Part shown: piece after piece, positions 53,342-62,461 of the stretch
Layout: each line of letters starts with the position of its first letter
How positions within the stretch are numbered: position 1 is the stretch's first letter
NCBI GenBank assembly: GCA_003428585.1
Contig: QVQC01000055.1
Location: forward strand, 1-64,000
Origin: Nioella halotolerans
GTDB taxonomy: Bacteria > Pseudomonadota > Alphaproteobacteria > Rhodobacterales > Rhodobacteraceae
Length of the DNA stretch: 64,000 bases
Reading direction: 5' to 3'
The notes under the pieces: generated by a model
Told to the model about the DNA's origin: nothing
The model's input: the letters and a program-made list of their open reading frames with translations, nothing else
Database searches by the model: none
Translations under genes and position numbers: made by a program

Positions 53342-55258
53342 TTGGGCAATGCGCGAAATATCGCCTTCTGGGTCATCCTGTTTCTGTTGATCCTTGCGCT
53401 GTTCAACCTGTTCAGCGGCAACCAGAGCCAGATGAACGCCCGGACGGTCGCCTACTCCGATTTCATCCAGCGGATTGAATCCGGGGCTGTCAGTTCGGCA
53501 ACCATTGACGGTGAAACGATCCAGTTCACCACCGGGCAGGGCACATTCGAAACGGTGCGCCCGTCCGAAGTGGACGTAACCCCCACGCTTCTGGAAAACG
53601 ACGTGCGCATCGAGGCGCGGCCGCAGGAACAGTCGGGCTTCATGGCCGGGCTGATGATGTGGCTGCCGGTGCTTGTACTGATCGGCATCTGGATCTTCTT
53701 CATGAACCGGATGCAGGGCGGCGGCAAAGGGGGCGCCATGGGGTTTGGCAAGTCGAAGGCCAAGCTGCTGACGGAAAAAAGTGGACGCGTCACCTTCGAC
53801 GAGGTGGCGGGCATCGACGAGGCCAAGGAAGAGCTTGAGGAAATCGTCGAATTCCTGCGCACGCCGCAGAAGTTCAGTCGGCTCGGCGGTCAGATCCCGA
53901 AAGGCGCGCTGCTTGTTGGCCCGCCGGGCACCGGGAAGACCTTGCTGGCGCGCGCCATCGCGGGCGAGGCAGGCGTTCCCTTCTTCACAATCTCGGGCTC
54001 CGATTTCGTGGAAATGTTCGTTGGCGTCGGCGCAAGCCGCGTGCGCGACATGTTCGAGCAAGCCAAGAAGAACGCGCCCTGCATCGTGTTCATCGACGAG
54101 ATCGACGCCGTGGGCCGGTCGCGTGGCGTCGGCTATGGCGGCGGCAACGACGAACGCGAACAGACGCTCAACCAGTTGCTGGTTGAAATGGACGGGTTCG
54201 AGGCCAACGAGGGCATCATCATCGTCGCGGCCACCAACCGGCCTGATGTGCTTGACCCGGCGCTGTTGCGCCCCGGCCGCTTCGACCGGCAGGTGCAGGT
54301 GCCCAACCCCGATATCAAGGGGCGCGAACAGATCCTTGGCGTTCATGCCCGCAAGGTGCCGCTCGGCCCGAACGTGGATTTGCGAATCATCGCGCGCGGC
54401 ACGCCCGGCTTCTCGGGCGCGGACCTTGCCAACCTCGTGAACGAAGCGGCACTGATGGCCGCACGCGTCAATCGCCGCTTTGTCACGATGGAGGATTTCG
54501 AGAATGCCAAGGACAAGGTCATGATGGGGGCCGAGCGTCGGTCCATGGTCATGACCGAGGACGAAAAGAAGCTGACCGCCTACCACGAAGCCGGTCACGC
54601 CATCGTCGGCCTCAACGTCCCGCAGCACGACCCGATCCACAAGGCCACGATAATCCCGCGTGGCCGGGCGCTCGGCCTCGTGCTGAGCCTGCCGGAACGC
54701 GATCAGCTTTCCGTTACCTACACCAAGTACAAATCCAAGATCGCCATGGCCATGGGCGGGCGCGTCGCGGAGGAGCTTGTCTTCGGGCGCGAGAACGTGA
54801 CCTCTGGCGCGGCCTCGGACATTCAGCAGGTGTCGAAGATCGCGCGGGCCATGGTGACCCAGTTCGGCTTTGCCGAGGAAATCGGCTATGTCGACTATGC
54901 CAACGAACAGCAGAGCATGCTTGGCGCCTACGGCGGCGGGACCAGCCATTCGGCAGCGACGCAGAAGGTCATCGACGACAAGGTCAAGGAACTGGTGGAC
55001 GAAGGCTACGAGACGGCCAAGCGTATCCTGACCGAAAAGCGTGAACATCTGGAACGTCTGGCTCAGGGTCTTCTGGAATACGAGACGCTGACCGGCAACG
55101 AGATCAGCAAGGTCATCGCCGGCGAAGACCTGCATCGCGGCGAGGATGACGATGATGCCGATACCGGTGGCAGCGCCTCGGTCACGGCGATTCCGAAGAC
55201 CAAGCCCAAGGCGCGCCCGGCGGATGACAGCGGGATGGAACCGGAACCGTCCAGCTGA
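53342..55258 (+). CDS. ftsH: ATP-dependent zinc metalloprotease FtsH
   Basis: A 638-residue membrane AAA+ protease that degrades misassembled membrane proteins and regulators such as LpxC or RpoH. Two N-terminal helices flank a periplasmic domain (residues 6-25 and about 101-121); Walker A is GPPGTGKT (193-200), Walker [13 protein letters not shown], the SRH region [20 protein letters not shown], and the zinc site HEAGH starts at His415. The start codon is TTG at 53342 with AAGGAG seven bases upstream. The C-terminus is acidic and disordered. A perfect 15-bp terminator follows. Confidence 0.97.
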   Translation: MGNARNIAFWVILFLLILALFNLFSGNQSQMNARTVAYSDFIQRIESGAVSSATIDGETIQFTTGQGTFETVRPSEVDVTPTLLENDVRIEARPQEQSGFMAGLMMWLPVLVLIGIWIFFMNRMQGGGKGGAMGFGKSKAKLLTEKSGRVTFDEVAGIDEAKEELEEIVEFLRTPQKFSRLGGQIPKGALLVGPPGTGKTLLARAIAGEAGVPFFTISGSDFVEMFVGVGASRVRDMFEQAKKNAPCIVFIDEIDAVGRSRGVGYGGGNDEREQTLNQLLVEMDGFEANEGIIIVAATNRPDVLDPALLRPGRFDRQVQVPNPDIKGREQILGVHARKVPLGPNVDLRIIARGTPGFSGADLANLVNEAALMAARVNRRFVTMEDFENAKDKVMMGAERRSMVMTEDEKKLTAYHEAGHAIVGLNVPQHDPIHKATIIPRGRALGLVLSLPERDQLSVTYTKYKSKIAMAMGGRVAEELVFGRENVTSGAASDIQQVSKIARAMVTQFGFAEEIGYVDYANEQQSMLGAYGGGTSHSAATQKVIDDKVKELVDEGYETAKRILTEKREHLERLAQGLLEYETLTGNEISKVIAGEDLHRGEDDDDADTGGSASVTAIPKTKPKARPADDSGMEPEPSS

Positions 55259-55283
55259 ACACGGGCGTCTGGCGCATGATGTG

Positions 55284-55317
55284 AAAAGCCCCCGGTGCAT
55301 CGGCACCGGGGGCTTTT
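55284..55317 (+). terminator. Bidirectional rho-independent terminator after ftsH
   Basis: A perfect 15-bp stem (55284-55298 with 55303-55317), 4-nt loop ATCG, flanked by AAAA on one arm and TTTT on the other. It can end ftsH transcription and also that of the convergent coiled-coil gene. Confidence 0.92.
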
Positions 55318-55354
55318 CCATGGGCTGTCGCCATGGCTTTCGCAGTACGGGAGG

Positions 55355-55645
55355 TCAATCGCCGAAATAGCGTTTGCGCGCGTCGGTCATGCTCTTTTCA
55401 AGGGATTGCCACGCCTCCTGAAATCCGGTCTGCATGTCCTGCATCGCGGCCTTGTTGGTTTCCCCGGCCTGTTCGAGCTGTGCCTTGATCTTTTCACGCT
55501 GCTCTTCCATCTGGGCGAGCTGCTTTTTCATCTCCTCCTGCCCCTGTGCCTGCATCTTTTCGGCCTCGGTCTGCATCTTCTTGATCTCGGCGTTCCAGCT
55601 GTCGAGCTGTTTCTTTGCGGCCTTTACGAAGTCGTCCTGGTCCAT
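55355..55645 (-). CDS. Small coiled-coil protein of unknown function
   Basis: A 96-residue protein, almost wholly helical and rich in Gln, Lys, Glu and Met (AEKMQAQGQEEMKKQLAQME), strongly predicted to form a coiled coil. It has no signal peptide or membrane helix. I do not recognise a family. It is convergent with ftsH across a shared terminator. The repeated Met residues (every 10-15) are unusual for its size. Confidence 0.72.
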   Translation of the reverse strand: MDQDDFVKAAKKQLDSWNAEIKKMQTEAEKMQAQGQEEMKKQLAQMEEQREKIKAQLEQAGETNKAAMQDMQTGFQEAWQSLEKSMTDARKRYFGD

Positions 55646-55782
55646 GTCTTGCTCCTACAGGTTGCTACCGGATCAAGCCTAACATGCGTAAGAGGATTTT
55701 CACGCGTCTTGATTCCGGATTCCGGCTTGCAAGGCGATGTTTTGCGCGCTCACCTCCCCCGTGTTTCGAAACGAGGTTCGCC

Positions 55783-56381
55783 ATGCCCGCGCTGATGCCC
55801 CCCGAGTTTGCCGCCCGCGTCACCTGGCTGGGGGCCAATCCCGACCGCGCGGCGGGGTTGCCCTCGCGCCGGCTTGACCGGATGGCGCTTGGCTTCGCGG
55901 GGCACGCTGGAGAAACCCATGCCGGGTTGACCCGCCCCTCCTGCAGCCGGGTGGTGGCGCAGCACCCCAAAGGCACCGAGATTCGCAACGTGCGGCAAGT
56001 GACGATCCTCAGCGCCGAGGATCTGGCCGTTATCGCCGCCCGAATGGGGTTGGACAGGCTCGACCCCGGACTGGCCGGCGCCAGCGTGGTGATCGAGGGC
56101 ATTCCCGATTTCAGCCATGTCCCGCCGTCGTCGCGCCTGCAGGGCCGGACGGTGTGACGCTGGTCGTGGATATGGCAAACCGGCCCTGTCACCTGCCTGC
56201 CAAGCCGATCGATGCCGAGGGGCCGGGCAACGGCAAAGCGTTCAAGCAGGCCGCAAAGGGGCGGCGCGGCGTGACTGCATGGGTGGAACGTGAAGGCGTG
56301 CTGTCGGTGGGCGACACACTGCGCCTGCACATCCCCGATCAGCCGGTCTGGCCGCATCTGGACCATGCACGCGGGGCATGA
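55783..56381 (+). pseudogene. MOSC-domain protein gene broken by a frameshift
   Basis: The first frame (from ATG 55783) encodes a MOSC-domain N-terminal part (EIRNVRQVTILSAEDLAVIA, then GIPDFSHVPPSSRLQG) and stops at 56157. The rest (TLVVDMANRPCHLPAKPIDA, with the conserved MOSC cysteine) continues in another frame to 56381. Adding one base near 56144 (GGCCGG to GGCCCGG) restores a single frame of about 199 residues reading SRLQGPDGVTLVVDM. MOSC proteins bind sulphur or the molybdenum cofactor. It is either a true pseudogene or a sequencing error. Confidence 0.75.
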
Positions 56382-56404
56382 TCGCGTAATCCGCGGCCGG
56401 TAGG

Positions 56405-56485
56405 TCAGACCAGCGTCAGCAGCGAAAGGCCAAGAACGAGGCCGAAGCCGAAACCGGCATGGATGAGAACGATAGGTGCAGACAT
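56405..56485 (-). CDS. Possible 26-residue membrane peptide
   Basis: A short frame starting MSAPIVLIHAGFGFGLVLGL and ending in Leu/Val residues would encode a single membrane helix of 26 residues. GGGAAAC lies eight bases upstream. It is found on the opposite strand between the MOSC gene and fhs. Tiny single-helix proteins are common but easily arise by chance; support is only the hydrophobic pattern and a weak ribosome site. Confidence 0.4.
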   Translation of the reverse strand: MSAPIVLIHAGFGFGLVLGLSLLTLV

Positions 56486-56693
56486 GATGTTTCCCCGACG
56501 CATGGTGGCAGCGTTTGATACCCATGTGTCGCAGCCTGCGCCCGAAAGGTTCAAAAAGCCCTAACGCGCCACGTATCGGAAACCGGAATTGGCGGATGAA
56601 GCCCTGAAAACGTCGGAAATGCCCCTGTCCGTCTTGGGCTTTCTCGCTAAGGGTGAGTCCAGCAAACCGCCCCTGCCAACAGGACTGATGACA
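56486..56693. other. Leader region upstream of fhs
   Basis: The 312-nt stretch between the MOSC remnant and fhs contains the tiny reverse frame above and then about 208 nt of leader. An in-frame extension of fhs from a TTG at 56589 is open but its product does not match the family. No riboswitch class or clear hairpin was recognised. Confidence 0.4.
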
Positions 56694-58370
56694 ATGGCCT
56701 TCAAGACCGACATCGAAATTGCCCGCGAGGCGACGAAACGCCCGATTCAGGAAATCGGCGAAAAGCTTGGTATCCCGTCCGAGCACCTGCTGCCCTACGG
56801 CCATGACAAGGCCAAGGTCAGCCAGGATTTCATCAACTCGGTCCAGGACCGCGAGACCGGCAAGCTGATCCTCGTGACCGCGATCAACCCGACCCCGGCG
56901 GGCGAGGGCAAGACCACCACCACCGTGGGGCTTGGCGACGGGCTGAACGCCATCGGCAAGAACGCCGCGATCTGCATCCGCGAGGCCAGCCTCGGGCCCA
57001 ATTTCGGGATGAAGGGCGGCGCCGCCGGCGGCGGTTACGCGCAGATCGTGCCGATGGAAGAGATGAACCTGCATTTCACCGGCGATTTCCACGCCATCAC
57101 CAGCGCGCACAACCTGCTTTCGGCGATGATCGACAACCACATTTACTGGGGCAACGAGCTGGAGATCGACGAACGCCGGGTGACGTGGCGCCGGGTGCTC
57201 GACATGAACGACCGGGCGCTGCGCGACACGGTCACGTCGCTTGGCGGTGTGGCCAACGGCTTCCCGCGCCAGACGGGCTTCGACATCACCGTCGCCTCCG
57301 AGGTGATGGCAATCCTTTGCCTCGCCTCGGACCTTGCCGACCTGCAACGCCGCCTTGGCGACATGATCGTCGCCTATCGCCGGGACAAGAGCCCGATCTA
57401 CGCCCGCGACATCAAGGCCGACGGCGCGATGACCGTCCTGCTGCGCGACGCGATGCAGCCCAACCTCGTGCAGACGCTGGAAAACAACCCCGCCTTCGTG
57501 CATGGGGGGCCCTTCGCCAATATCGCGCATGGCTGCAATTCGGTCATCGCCACCAAGACGGCGCTGAAACTGGCCGATTACGTGGTGACAGAGGCGGGCT
57601 TCGGCGCCGATCTTGGGGCCGAGAAGTTCATGAACATCAAGTGCCGCAAGGCCGGGCTGGCGCCCGATTGCGTGGTGCTGGTCGCCACCGTCCGGGCAAT
57701 GAAGATGAATGGCGGCGTGGCCAAGGCCGATCTGGGCGCGGAAAACGTGGACGCGGTGAAGAACGGCTGCGCCAACCTTGGCCGCCATATCGGCAACCTC
57801 AAACAGTTCGGCGTGCCGGTCGTGGTGGCGATCAACCATTTCGTCACCGACACCGATGCCGAGGTCGAGGCGGTCAAGGAATACGTCGCCACGCAAGGCT
57901 CCGAGGCGATCCTGTGCCAGCACTGGGCCAAGGGGTCCGAGGGCACGAAGGAGCTGGCCACCCGCGTCGCCGAGATCGCCGATAGCGGCCAGAGCCAGTT
58001 CGCGCCGCTCTACCGCGACGACCTGGGCCTTTTCGAGAAGATTGAACGCGTCGCAACCGCGATCTACCGCGCCGACGAGGTGCTGGCCGATGCCAAGATC
58101 CGCAACCAGTTGAAGGAATGGGAAGATCAGGGCTACGGCTCGCTGCCGGTCTGCATGGCCAAGACCCAGTATTCCTTCACCACCGACCCCAACCGGCGCG
58201 GCGCCCCCACGGGCCATTCGGTGCCGATCCGCGAGGTGCGGCTGTCGGCGGGGGCGGGCTTCGTCGTGGTGATCTGCGGCGAGATCATGACCATGCCCGG
58301 CCTGCCACGCACGCCCGCCGCCGAAAACATCCGCATCAACGAGGAAGGCCTCGTCGAGGGGCTGTTCTGA
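56694..58370 (+). CDS. fhs: Formate-tetrahydrofolate ligase
   Basis: A 558-residue ATP-dependent enzyme joining formate to tetrahydrofolate as 10-formyl-THF, or running in reverse to yield ATP during one-carbon oxidation. The ATP site is [20 protein letters not shown], followed by [20 protein letters not shown] and the C-terminal [20 protein letters not shown]; all are diagnostic. AGGACTG precedes the ATG at 56694. It is followed 81 nt later by two folD genes. In Roseobacter-group organisms such clusters handle methyl groups from DMSP, methylamines or glycine betaine. Confidence 0.96.
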   Translation: MAFKTDIEIAREATKRPIQEIGEKLGIPSEHLLPYGHDKAKVSQDFINSVQDRETGKLILVTAINPTPAGEGKTTTTVGLGDGLNAIGKNAAICIREASLGPNFGMKGGAAGGGYAQIVPMEEMNLHFTGDFHAITSAHNLLSAMIDNHIYWGNELEIDERRVTWRRVLDMNDRALRDTVTSLGGVANGFPRQTGFDITVASEVMAILCLASDLADLQRRLGDMIVAYRRDKSPIYARDIKADGAMTVLLRDAMQPNLVQTLENNPAFVHGGPFANIAHGCNSVIATKTALKLADYVVTEAGFGADLGAEKFMNIKCRKAGLAPDCVVLVATVRAMKMNGGVAKADLGAENVDAVKNGCANLGRHIGNLKQFGVPVVVAINHFVTDTDAEVEAVKEYVATQGSEAILCQHWAKGSEGTKELATRVAEIADSGQSQFAPLYRDDLGLFEKIERVATAIYRADEVLADAKIRNQLKEWEDQGYGSLPVCMAKTQYSFTTDPNRRGAPTGHSVPIREVRLSAGAGFVVVICGEIMTMPGLPRTPAAENIRINEEGLVEGLF

Positions 58371-58451
58371 GGTGATGCGACGTGGGGGTGGCCTTCGGGC
58401 CGCCCTGCTGCCATGCGACGGCGATACAAGCGACAAGAGGATGGCCCGCGA

Positions 58452-59345
58452 ATGCGCGCAGCCCTGATCGACGGCAAGGCCATCGCGGCCCGGATGCGCG
58501 CGCGCGTCGCACAACAGGCCGCGGCGCTTGCGGGCGAGGGCTGGACACCCAGCCTCGTCTCGATCAGCGTCGGCGATACCGCCGCGGCGGAGCTTTACGT
58601 GCGCAACCAGCAACGCAGCGCCGACAGCGCGGGGGTGGGGTTCGAAGCGCGCAATTATCCGGCTGAAACCTCGCTGGAACAGCTGACGGGCATCCTGCAG
58701 GGCCTGAATGCCGACCCGCGCGTCAACGGCATCATCGTGCAACGCCCGCTGCCCGACCACATCCCCGTAAAGGTGTTGCAGAAGGCGATCCATCCGCTGA
58801 AGGACGTGGAGGGGATGCACCCCGCCTCGATCGGGAACATCGTCTACAACGACCTCGCGCTTGGCCCCTGCACGGCGGTCGCGGCGGTGGAGATCCTCAA
58901 GACCCTGCCGCTGCCGCTGGAGGGGCTGACCGTCACCGTGATCGGCCATTCCGAGATCGTGGGAAAACCCATCGCCTTCCTGTTGATGGGCCTTGGCGCG
59001 ACGGTGACGGTCTGCCACCACATGACGCGGTCGGTCGCGATGCACAGCCGCGCCTCTGATGCGGTCTTCGTGGCCGTGGGCAAGCCGGGGCTGGTGACGG
59101 GCGAGATGCTGAAACCCGGCGCCGCGCTGATCGATATCGGGATCAACCGGGTGGACACGCAAGAGGGCGGCAAGACCGTGGGCGACGCCGATTTCGAAAG
59201 CTGCGCCGAGGTGGCGGGGTGGATCACGCCGGTGCCCGGCGGGGTCGGTCCGGTCACGGTCGCCACGCTGATGAAGAACGCGGTGCTGGCCACGCGGATG
59301 CAGATGGACCATTACGCCGCCAGCTACGCCAACACGGATGTCTGA
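58452..59345 (+). CDS. Divergent FolD paralogue lacking the catalytic lysine
   Basis: A 297-residue FolD-family protein (methylene-THF dehydrogenase/methenyl-THF cyclohydrolase). The fold is kept: the NAD(P) region [18 protein letters not shown] and the C-terminal [17 protein letters not shown]. But the active-site lysine (Lys54 of E. coli, YVxSK) is Gln53 here (YVRNQQR), and the Asp of KDVDG is Glu120 (KDVEG); Gln97 remains. Family knowledge ties that lysine to cyclohydrolase activity, so this protein may be only a dehydrogenase or have a new role. It lies between fhs and normal folD (19 nt gap). Confidence 0.85.
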   Translation: MRAALIDGKAIAARMRARVAQQAAALAGEGWTPSLVSISVGDTAAAELYVRNQQRSADSAGVGFEARNYPAETSLEQLTGILQGLNADPRVNGIIVQRPLPDHIPVKVLQKAIHPLKDVEGMHPASIGNIVYNDLALGPCTAVAAVEILKTLPLPLEGLTVTVIGHSEIVGKPIAFLLMGLGATVTVCHHMTRSVAMHSRASDAVFVAVGKPGLVTGEMLKPGAALIDIGINRVDTQEGGKTVGDADFESCAEVAGWITPVPGGVGPVTVATLMKNAVLATRMQMDHYAASYANTDV

Positions 59346-59364
59346 GACGGAAGAGGAGAGGACC

Positions 59365-60264
59365 ATGAGCGCCACCATCATCGACGGCAAGGCCTTTGCG
59401 GGCAGGGTCCGCGCGCAGGTCGCCGAACATGTCACGCGGCTGAAGGAGGATCATGGGATCACGCCCGGGCTGGCCGTGGTGCTGGTGGGCGAGGACCCGG
59501 CCAGCCAGGTCTATGTCCGCTCCAAGGGCAAGCAGACGGTCGAGACCGGCATGGCGAGCTTCGAGCACAAGCTTGACGCAGATACGTCCGAGGCCGACCT
59601 CTTGGCGTTGGTCGACAAGCTGAACAGGGACCCGGCGGTGCATGGCATCCTCGTGCAGTTGCCGCTGCCCGGGCACATGAATTCGGATATTGTCATCAAC
59701 GCGATAGATCCTGCCAAGGACGTGGACGGCTTCCATATCTCCAACGTGGGGCTTCTGGGCACCGGGCAGAAAAGCATGGTGCCCTGCACCCCGCTCGGTT
59801 GCCTGATGATGCTGCGCGATCACCATGGATCCCTGTCGGGGATGAACGCGGTCGTGGTGGGGCGGTCGAATATCGTGGGCAAGCCGATGGCGCAGCTTTT
59901 GTTGGGCGACAGCTGCACGGTGACCATCGCGCACAGCCGCACGAAGGACCTTGCCGGCGTTTGCCGAGGGGCCGATATCCTCGTGGCGGCCGTAGGTCGG
60001 CCGGGGATGATCCCCGGTGACTGGGTCAAGCCGGGGGCCACGGTGATCGATGTCGGGATCAACCGGGTTCAACATCCTGAAAACCCTGAAAAAACCAAGC
60101 TGGTCGGCGACGTGGACTTCGCCAGTGCCGCCGAGGTCGCCGGCGCGATCACGCCGGTGCCGGGCGGGGTCGGGCCGATGACCATCGCCTGCCTTCTGGC
60201 CAATACCGTGACCGCCTGCAGCCGCGCGAACGGGCTTGCGGAGCCCGAGGGGCTGACCGCCTGA
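59365..60264 (+). CDS. folD: Bifunctional methylene-THF dehydrogenase/cyclohydrolase FolD
   Basis: A 299-residue enzyme interconverting methylene-, methenyl- and 10-formyl-tetrahydrofolate with NADP. All key residues are present: Lys54 (YVRSKGKQ), Gln98 (GILVQLPLP), Asp121 (KDVDGFH), [17 protein letters not shown] for the cofactor, and [26 protein letters not shown] precedes the ATG at 59365. Together with fhs it forms a complete route from methylene-THF to formate. The 11-bp repeat element, copy 2, starts seven bases after the stop. Confidence 0.96.
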   Translation: MSATIIDGKAFAGRVRAQVAEHVTRLKEDHGITPGLAVVLVGEDPASQVYVRSKGKQTVETGMASFEHKLDADTSEADLLALVDKLNRDPAVHGILVQLPLPGHMNSDIVINAIDPAKDVDGFHISNVGLLGTGQKSMVPCTPLGCLMMLRDHHGSLSGMNAVVVGRSNIVGKPMAQLLLGDSCTVTIAHSRTKDLAGVCRGADILVAAVGRPGMIPGDWVKPGATVIDVGINRVQHPENPEKTKLVGDVDFASAAEVAGAITPVPGGVGPMTIACLLANTVTACSRANGLAEPEGLTA

Positions 60265-60270
60265 GTGGCG

Positions 60271-60330
60271 AAAAAGGGGGGCGCCGCCCGTGCACCGGGC
60301 GTACACCCCCCGTGCACCCCCCGTACAGAC
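60271..60330 (-). repeat. 11-bp-periodic terminator-like repeat element, copy 2
   Basis: On the minus strand (60330 to 60271) the element reads four 11-bp units TGYACGGGnGG-like, then a C-rich end and five Ts. GGGGGG and CCCCCC can pair around an inner GCCCG/CGGGC hairpin, followed by TTTTT, a credible intrinsic terminator for minus-strand transcripts. It matches copy 1 (15587-15646) in 48 of 60 positions. No minus-strand gene that it would terminate is now visible. Confidence 0.72.
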
Positions 60331-60767
60331 ACGAGACGGGGCCTCATGGCGGTCGCTCATCGACTGGTGTGCAGACCGGCCCCGGCAGCGCGTGGAGAGG
60401 CGGTTCGATTGATCAGAGCGGATTCCGGTGGTCTGGCGTCGGGTGCGCCAGCCGAAAGATCGGTCTGGTCATGCCTGACAAACCGCTGGTGTCAGCGCGA
60501 GGCAAACCGCCTGCCGGACACCATCCAAGGGATTGAGTTCCGGGTCGGGATCCGCCACGGTCATTGCGTCGCTGGATCTGGCGTCACCAACTTCCGCCCA
60601 TATTTCCGGCGCAGGTCGCGACAGCAAAATGTCGGCGCGTTTTCGATCCGCGCCGTCAGGGCGCATCATCAATGCTCCGACGGGCGGGGTCGCGATCCTG
60701 TGCCCCCGCGCTTGTCCCTGTTCGCTGGCAGGGGCGCACCAAGACGCGCAACAGAAAGGATATCGAC
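60331..60767. other. 437-nt gap without a recognisable gene
   Basis: Open frames on both strands here lack family resemblance or ribosome sites. An inverted repeat CTGACA-N9-TGTCAG (60475-60480 and 60490-60495) could be an operator for the downstream catabolic genes. The stretch may hold the remains of a lost regulator gene. Confidence 0.5.
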
Positions 60768-61340
60768 ATGCCCAATTGGCCCGATCAGCGCCTTCAGGCA
60801 CCCGACCCTTCAACCTACGATACACGGCAGCAGGACATTCACGACGCCATTGCCAGTGGTCCGCGCGGTGGTGTTCGCGGGCCTCTGGCGGTCTGGATGC
60901 ACCGGCCGGAACTGGCGGCAAAAGCGCAGGATCTGGGTCGCTATTGTCGCTATGACACGGTTCTGGGCGACAGATTGTCCGAACTGGCGATCCTCGTGAC
61001 CGGCCGGATCTTCGGCTCGGAGTACGAATGGCAGGTTCACAAGGGCTTTGCGCGCAAGGCAGGCCTGTCGGAGGAGGTGATCGAGGCGATCCGCCTCAAC
61101 AAGCGTCCGGTCTTTACCGAACCGGCGGAGGAAGTGGTGCATGATGTCGCCCGGGCGGCCCATGAAACGCGCAATGTCGATGACGCGCTTTATGCGCGCG
61201 CCAAGGACGTTCTGGGAGAAGCGGCGCTGGTCGACCTGATCGGGGTGCTTGGCTACTACACGCTGATTTCGTTGACGATCAACGTGTTCAAGGTGCCGCC
61301 GCTGGGGGAAGACCCGGCGCCGGATCTGGACGATGACTAA
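60768..61340 (+). CDS. Carboxymuconolactone decarboxylase-family protein
   Basis: A 190-residue protein of the CMD/AhpD-like fold: RLSELAILVTGRIFGSEYEW followed by HKGFARKAGLSEEVIEAIRL and a second helix set. The CxxC of AhpD-type peroxidases is absent (SEYEWQVH instead), so a decarboxylase-like or accessory role is more likely than peroxidase. AAAGGA precedes the ATG at 60768. It is followed by an SDR, an acyl-CoA dehydrogenase and a CoA-binding ligase, suggesting part of a degradation pathway for an aromatic or cyclic acid; substrate unknown. Confidence 0.83.
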   Translation: MPNWPDQRLQAPDPSTYDTRQQDIHDAIASGPRGGVRGPLAVWMHRPELAAKAQDLGRYCRYDTVLGDRLSELAILVTGRIFGSEYEWQVHKGFARKAGLSEEVIEAIRLNKRPVFTEPAEEVVHDVARAAHETRNVDDALYARAKDVLGEAALVDLIGVLGYYTLISLTINVFKVPPLGEDPAPDLDDD

Positions 61341-61444
61341 GCCGTCTCGGGCCGCGTTGCCGGCATGCGCGCGGATTGCAGCGACACGCCGATCCTGACG
61401 GATCGACAGCACAATGAGACCCTATCGTTTCGAGGAGACATGAC

Positions 61445-62245
61445 ATGGCCGGACGGCTGGACGGGAAAATCGCAATCGTGACCGGGGCGGGCTGCGTCGG
61501 CCCCGGCTGGGGCAACGGGCGCGCGACCTGCGTGCGCTTTGCCGAGGAGGGGGCGAAGATCTTCGCCGTCGACCTGCGCGCGGAGACGATGGAGGAAACG
61601 CTGGACCGGGTGCGCGCGGTTGGCGGAGAGATCGAACCTTACCTGTGCGATGTCACCGATCGTGCGGCGGTGGAGGTGATGGTCTCGGCCTGCGTCGAGC
61701 GGTTCGGCGGTGTTGACCTTCTTGTCAACAATGTCGGCGGCTCGGCCAAGGGCGGGCCAACGACCCTTGACGAGGAAAGCTGGGATCGGCAACTGGATTT
61801 CAACCTCAAAAGCGTCTACCTCACCTGTCGATCCGTGCTGCCGCATATGGAGGCGGCGGGGGGCGGCGCGATCGTTAACACCTCGTCCACGTCCGGCACA
61901 CGCTATACAGGGGCGGCGCAGGTCGCCTATGCCTCGGCCAAGGCCGCGATCATCCAGTTTTCCAAGGTCACGGCGGTCGAATTCGCCCCCAAGGGGATCC
62001 GGGTCAACACCGTGGTGCCGGGCCAGTTGCATACGCCGATGGTCGAAACCCGGCTGGCCGGTCAGCGCATGGGCGGCGATGTCGACGCGCTGTTGCAATC
62101 CCGGATCAAGCGCATCCCGCTTGGCTGGATGGGCGACGGGCGCGACACTGCCAATGCCGCGCTTTTCCTGTGCTCTGACGAGGCGCGTTTCGTGACGGCC
62201 ACCGAGATTGTCGTGGATGGCGGCATGAGCGCGCGCTGCGATTAG
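61445..62245 (+). CDS. Short-chain dehydrogenase/reductase
   Basis: A 266-residue SDR. The cofactor motif has an extended form, VTGAGCVGPGWGNGRATCVR, compared with the usual TGxxxGxG; the catalytic Ser and YxxxK are in NTSSTSGTRYTG and AYASAKAAII; Asp in LCDVTD binds adenine. It probably oxidises a hydroxyacyl or cyclic alcohol intermediate. AGGAGACATGAC precedes the ATG. It lies 104 nt after the CMD gene and 216 nt before the acyl-CoA dehydrogenase, on the same strand. Confidence 0.87.
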   Translation: MAGRLDGKIAIVTGAGCVGPGWGNGRATCVRFAEEGAKIFAVDLRAETMEETLDRVRAVGGEIEPYLCDVTDRAAVEVMVSACVERFGGVDLLVNNVGGSAKGGPTTLDEESWDRQLDFNLKSVYLTCRSVLPHMEAAGGGAIVNTSSTSGTRYTGAAQVAYASAKAAIIQFSKVTAVEFAPKGIRVNTVVPGQLHTPMVETRLAGQRMGGDVDALLQSRIKRIPLGWMGDGRDTANAALFLCSDEARFVTATEIVVDGGMSARCD

Positions 62246-62338
62246 CGCAGTCCGCGATGACGCCGACAGGTTGATGAGCTTGGCAGGTTCCCGGGTCGGG
62301 GGCGGTCGGCTCGCTGGAACGGGTCTGAAAACTTTGCG

Positions 62339-62355
62339 GAGATCAGGCTGATCTC
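62339..62355. promoter_or_regulatory. Inverted repeat upstream of acyl-CoA dehydrogenase gene
   Basis: GAGATCA-GGC-TGATCTC, a perfect 7-bp palindrome with 3-nt spacer, lies 107 nt before the start codon in a 216-nt gap. Its size suits a dimeric repressor (GntR or TetR type), but no regulator gene is adjacent. Confidence 0.45.
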
Positions 62356-62421
62356 AGGTTATGCAATCAACACGTCTGGTCACTTTCCCGCACCCTTGCT
62401 TTGGCTAGATAAGGTGCACGA

Positions 62422-62437
62422 GCAGGGTTAGCCCTGC
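62422..62437. promoter_or_regulatory. Second inverted repeat near the ribosome site
   Basis: GCAGGG-TTAG-CCCTGC, a perfect 6-bp dyad, lies 25 nt before the GTG start of the acyl-CoA dehydrogenase gene. It could be an operator or a small hairpin in the leader. Confidence 0.4.
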
Positions 62438-62461
62438 AAATGGAACGCAGGAGCAGTACCA

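Noticed and set aside
55665..59435. A 1256-codon open frame on the minus strand
   Set aside because: It runs antisense to fhs and folD, which have strong family motifs. Long antisense frames are expected in DNA of this GC content; its product is low-complexity His/Arg-rich.
60533..60955. Possible 140-codon gene upstream of the CMD gene
   Set aside because: The product lacks family resemblance, overlaps the well-supported CMD gene in another frame and has no ribosome site.
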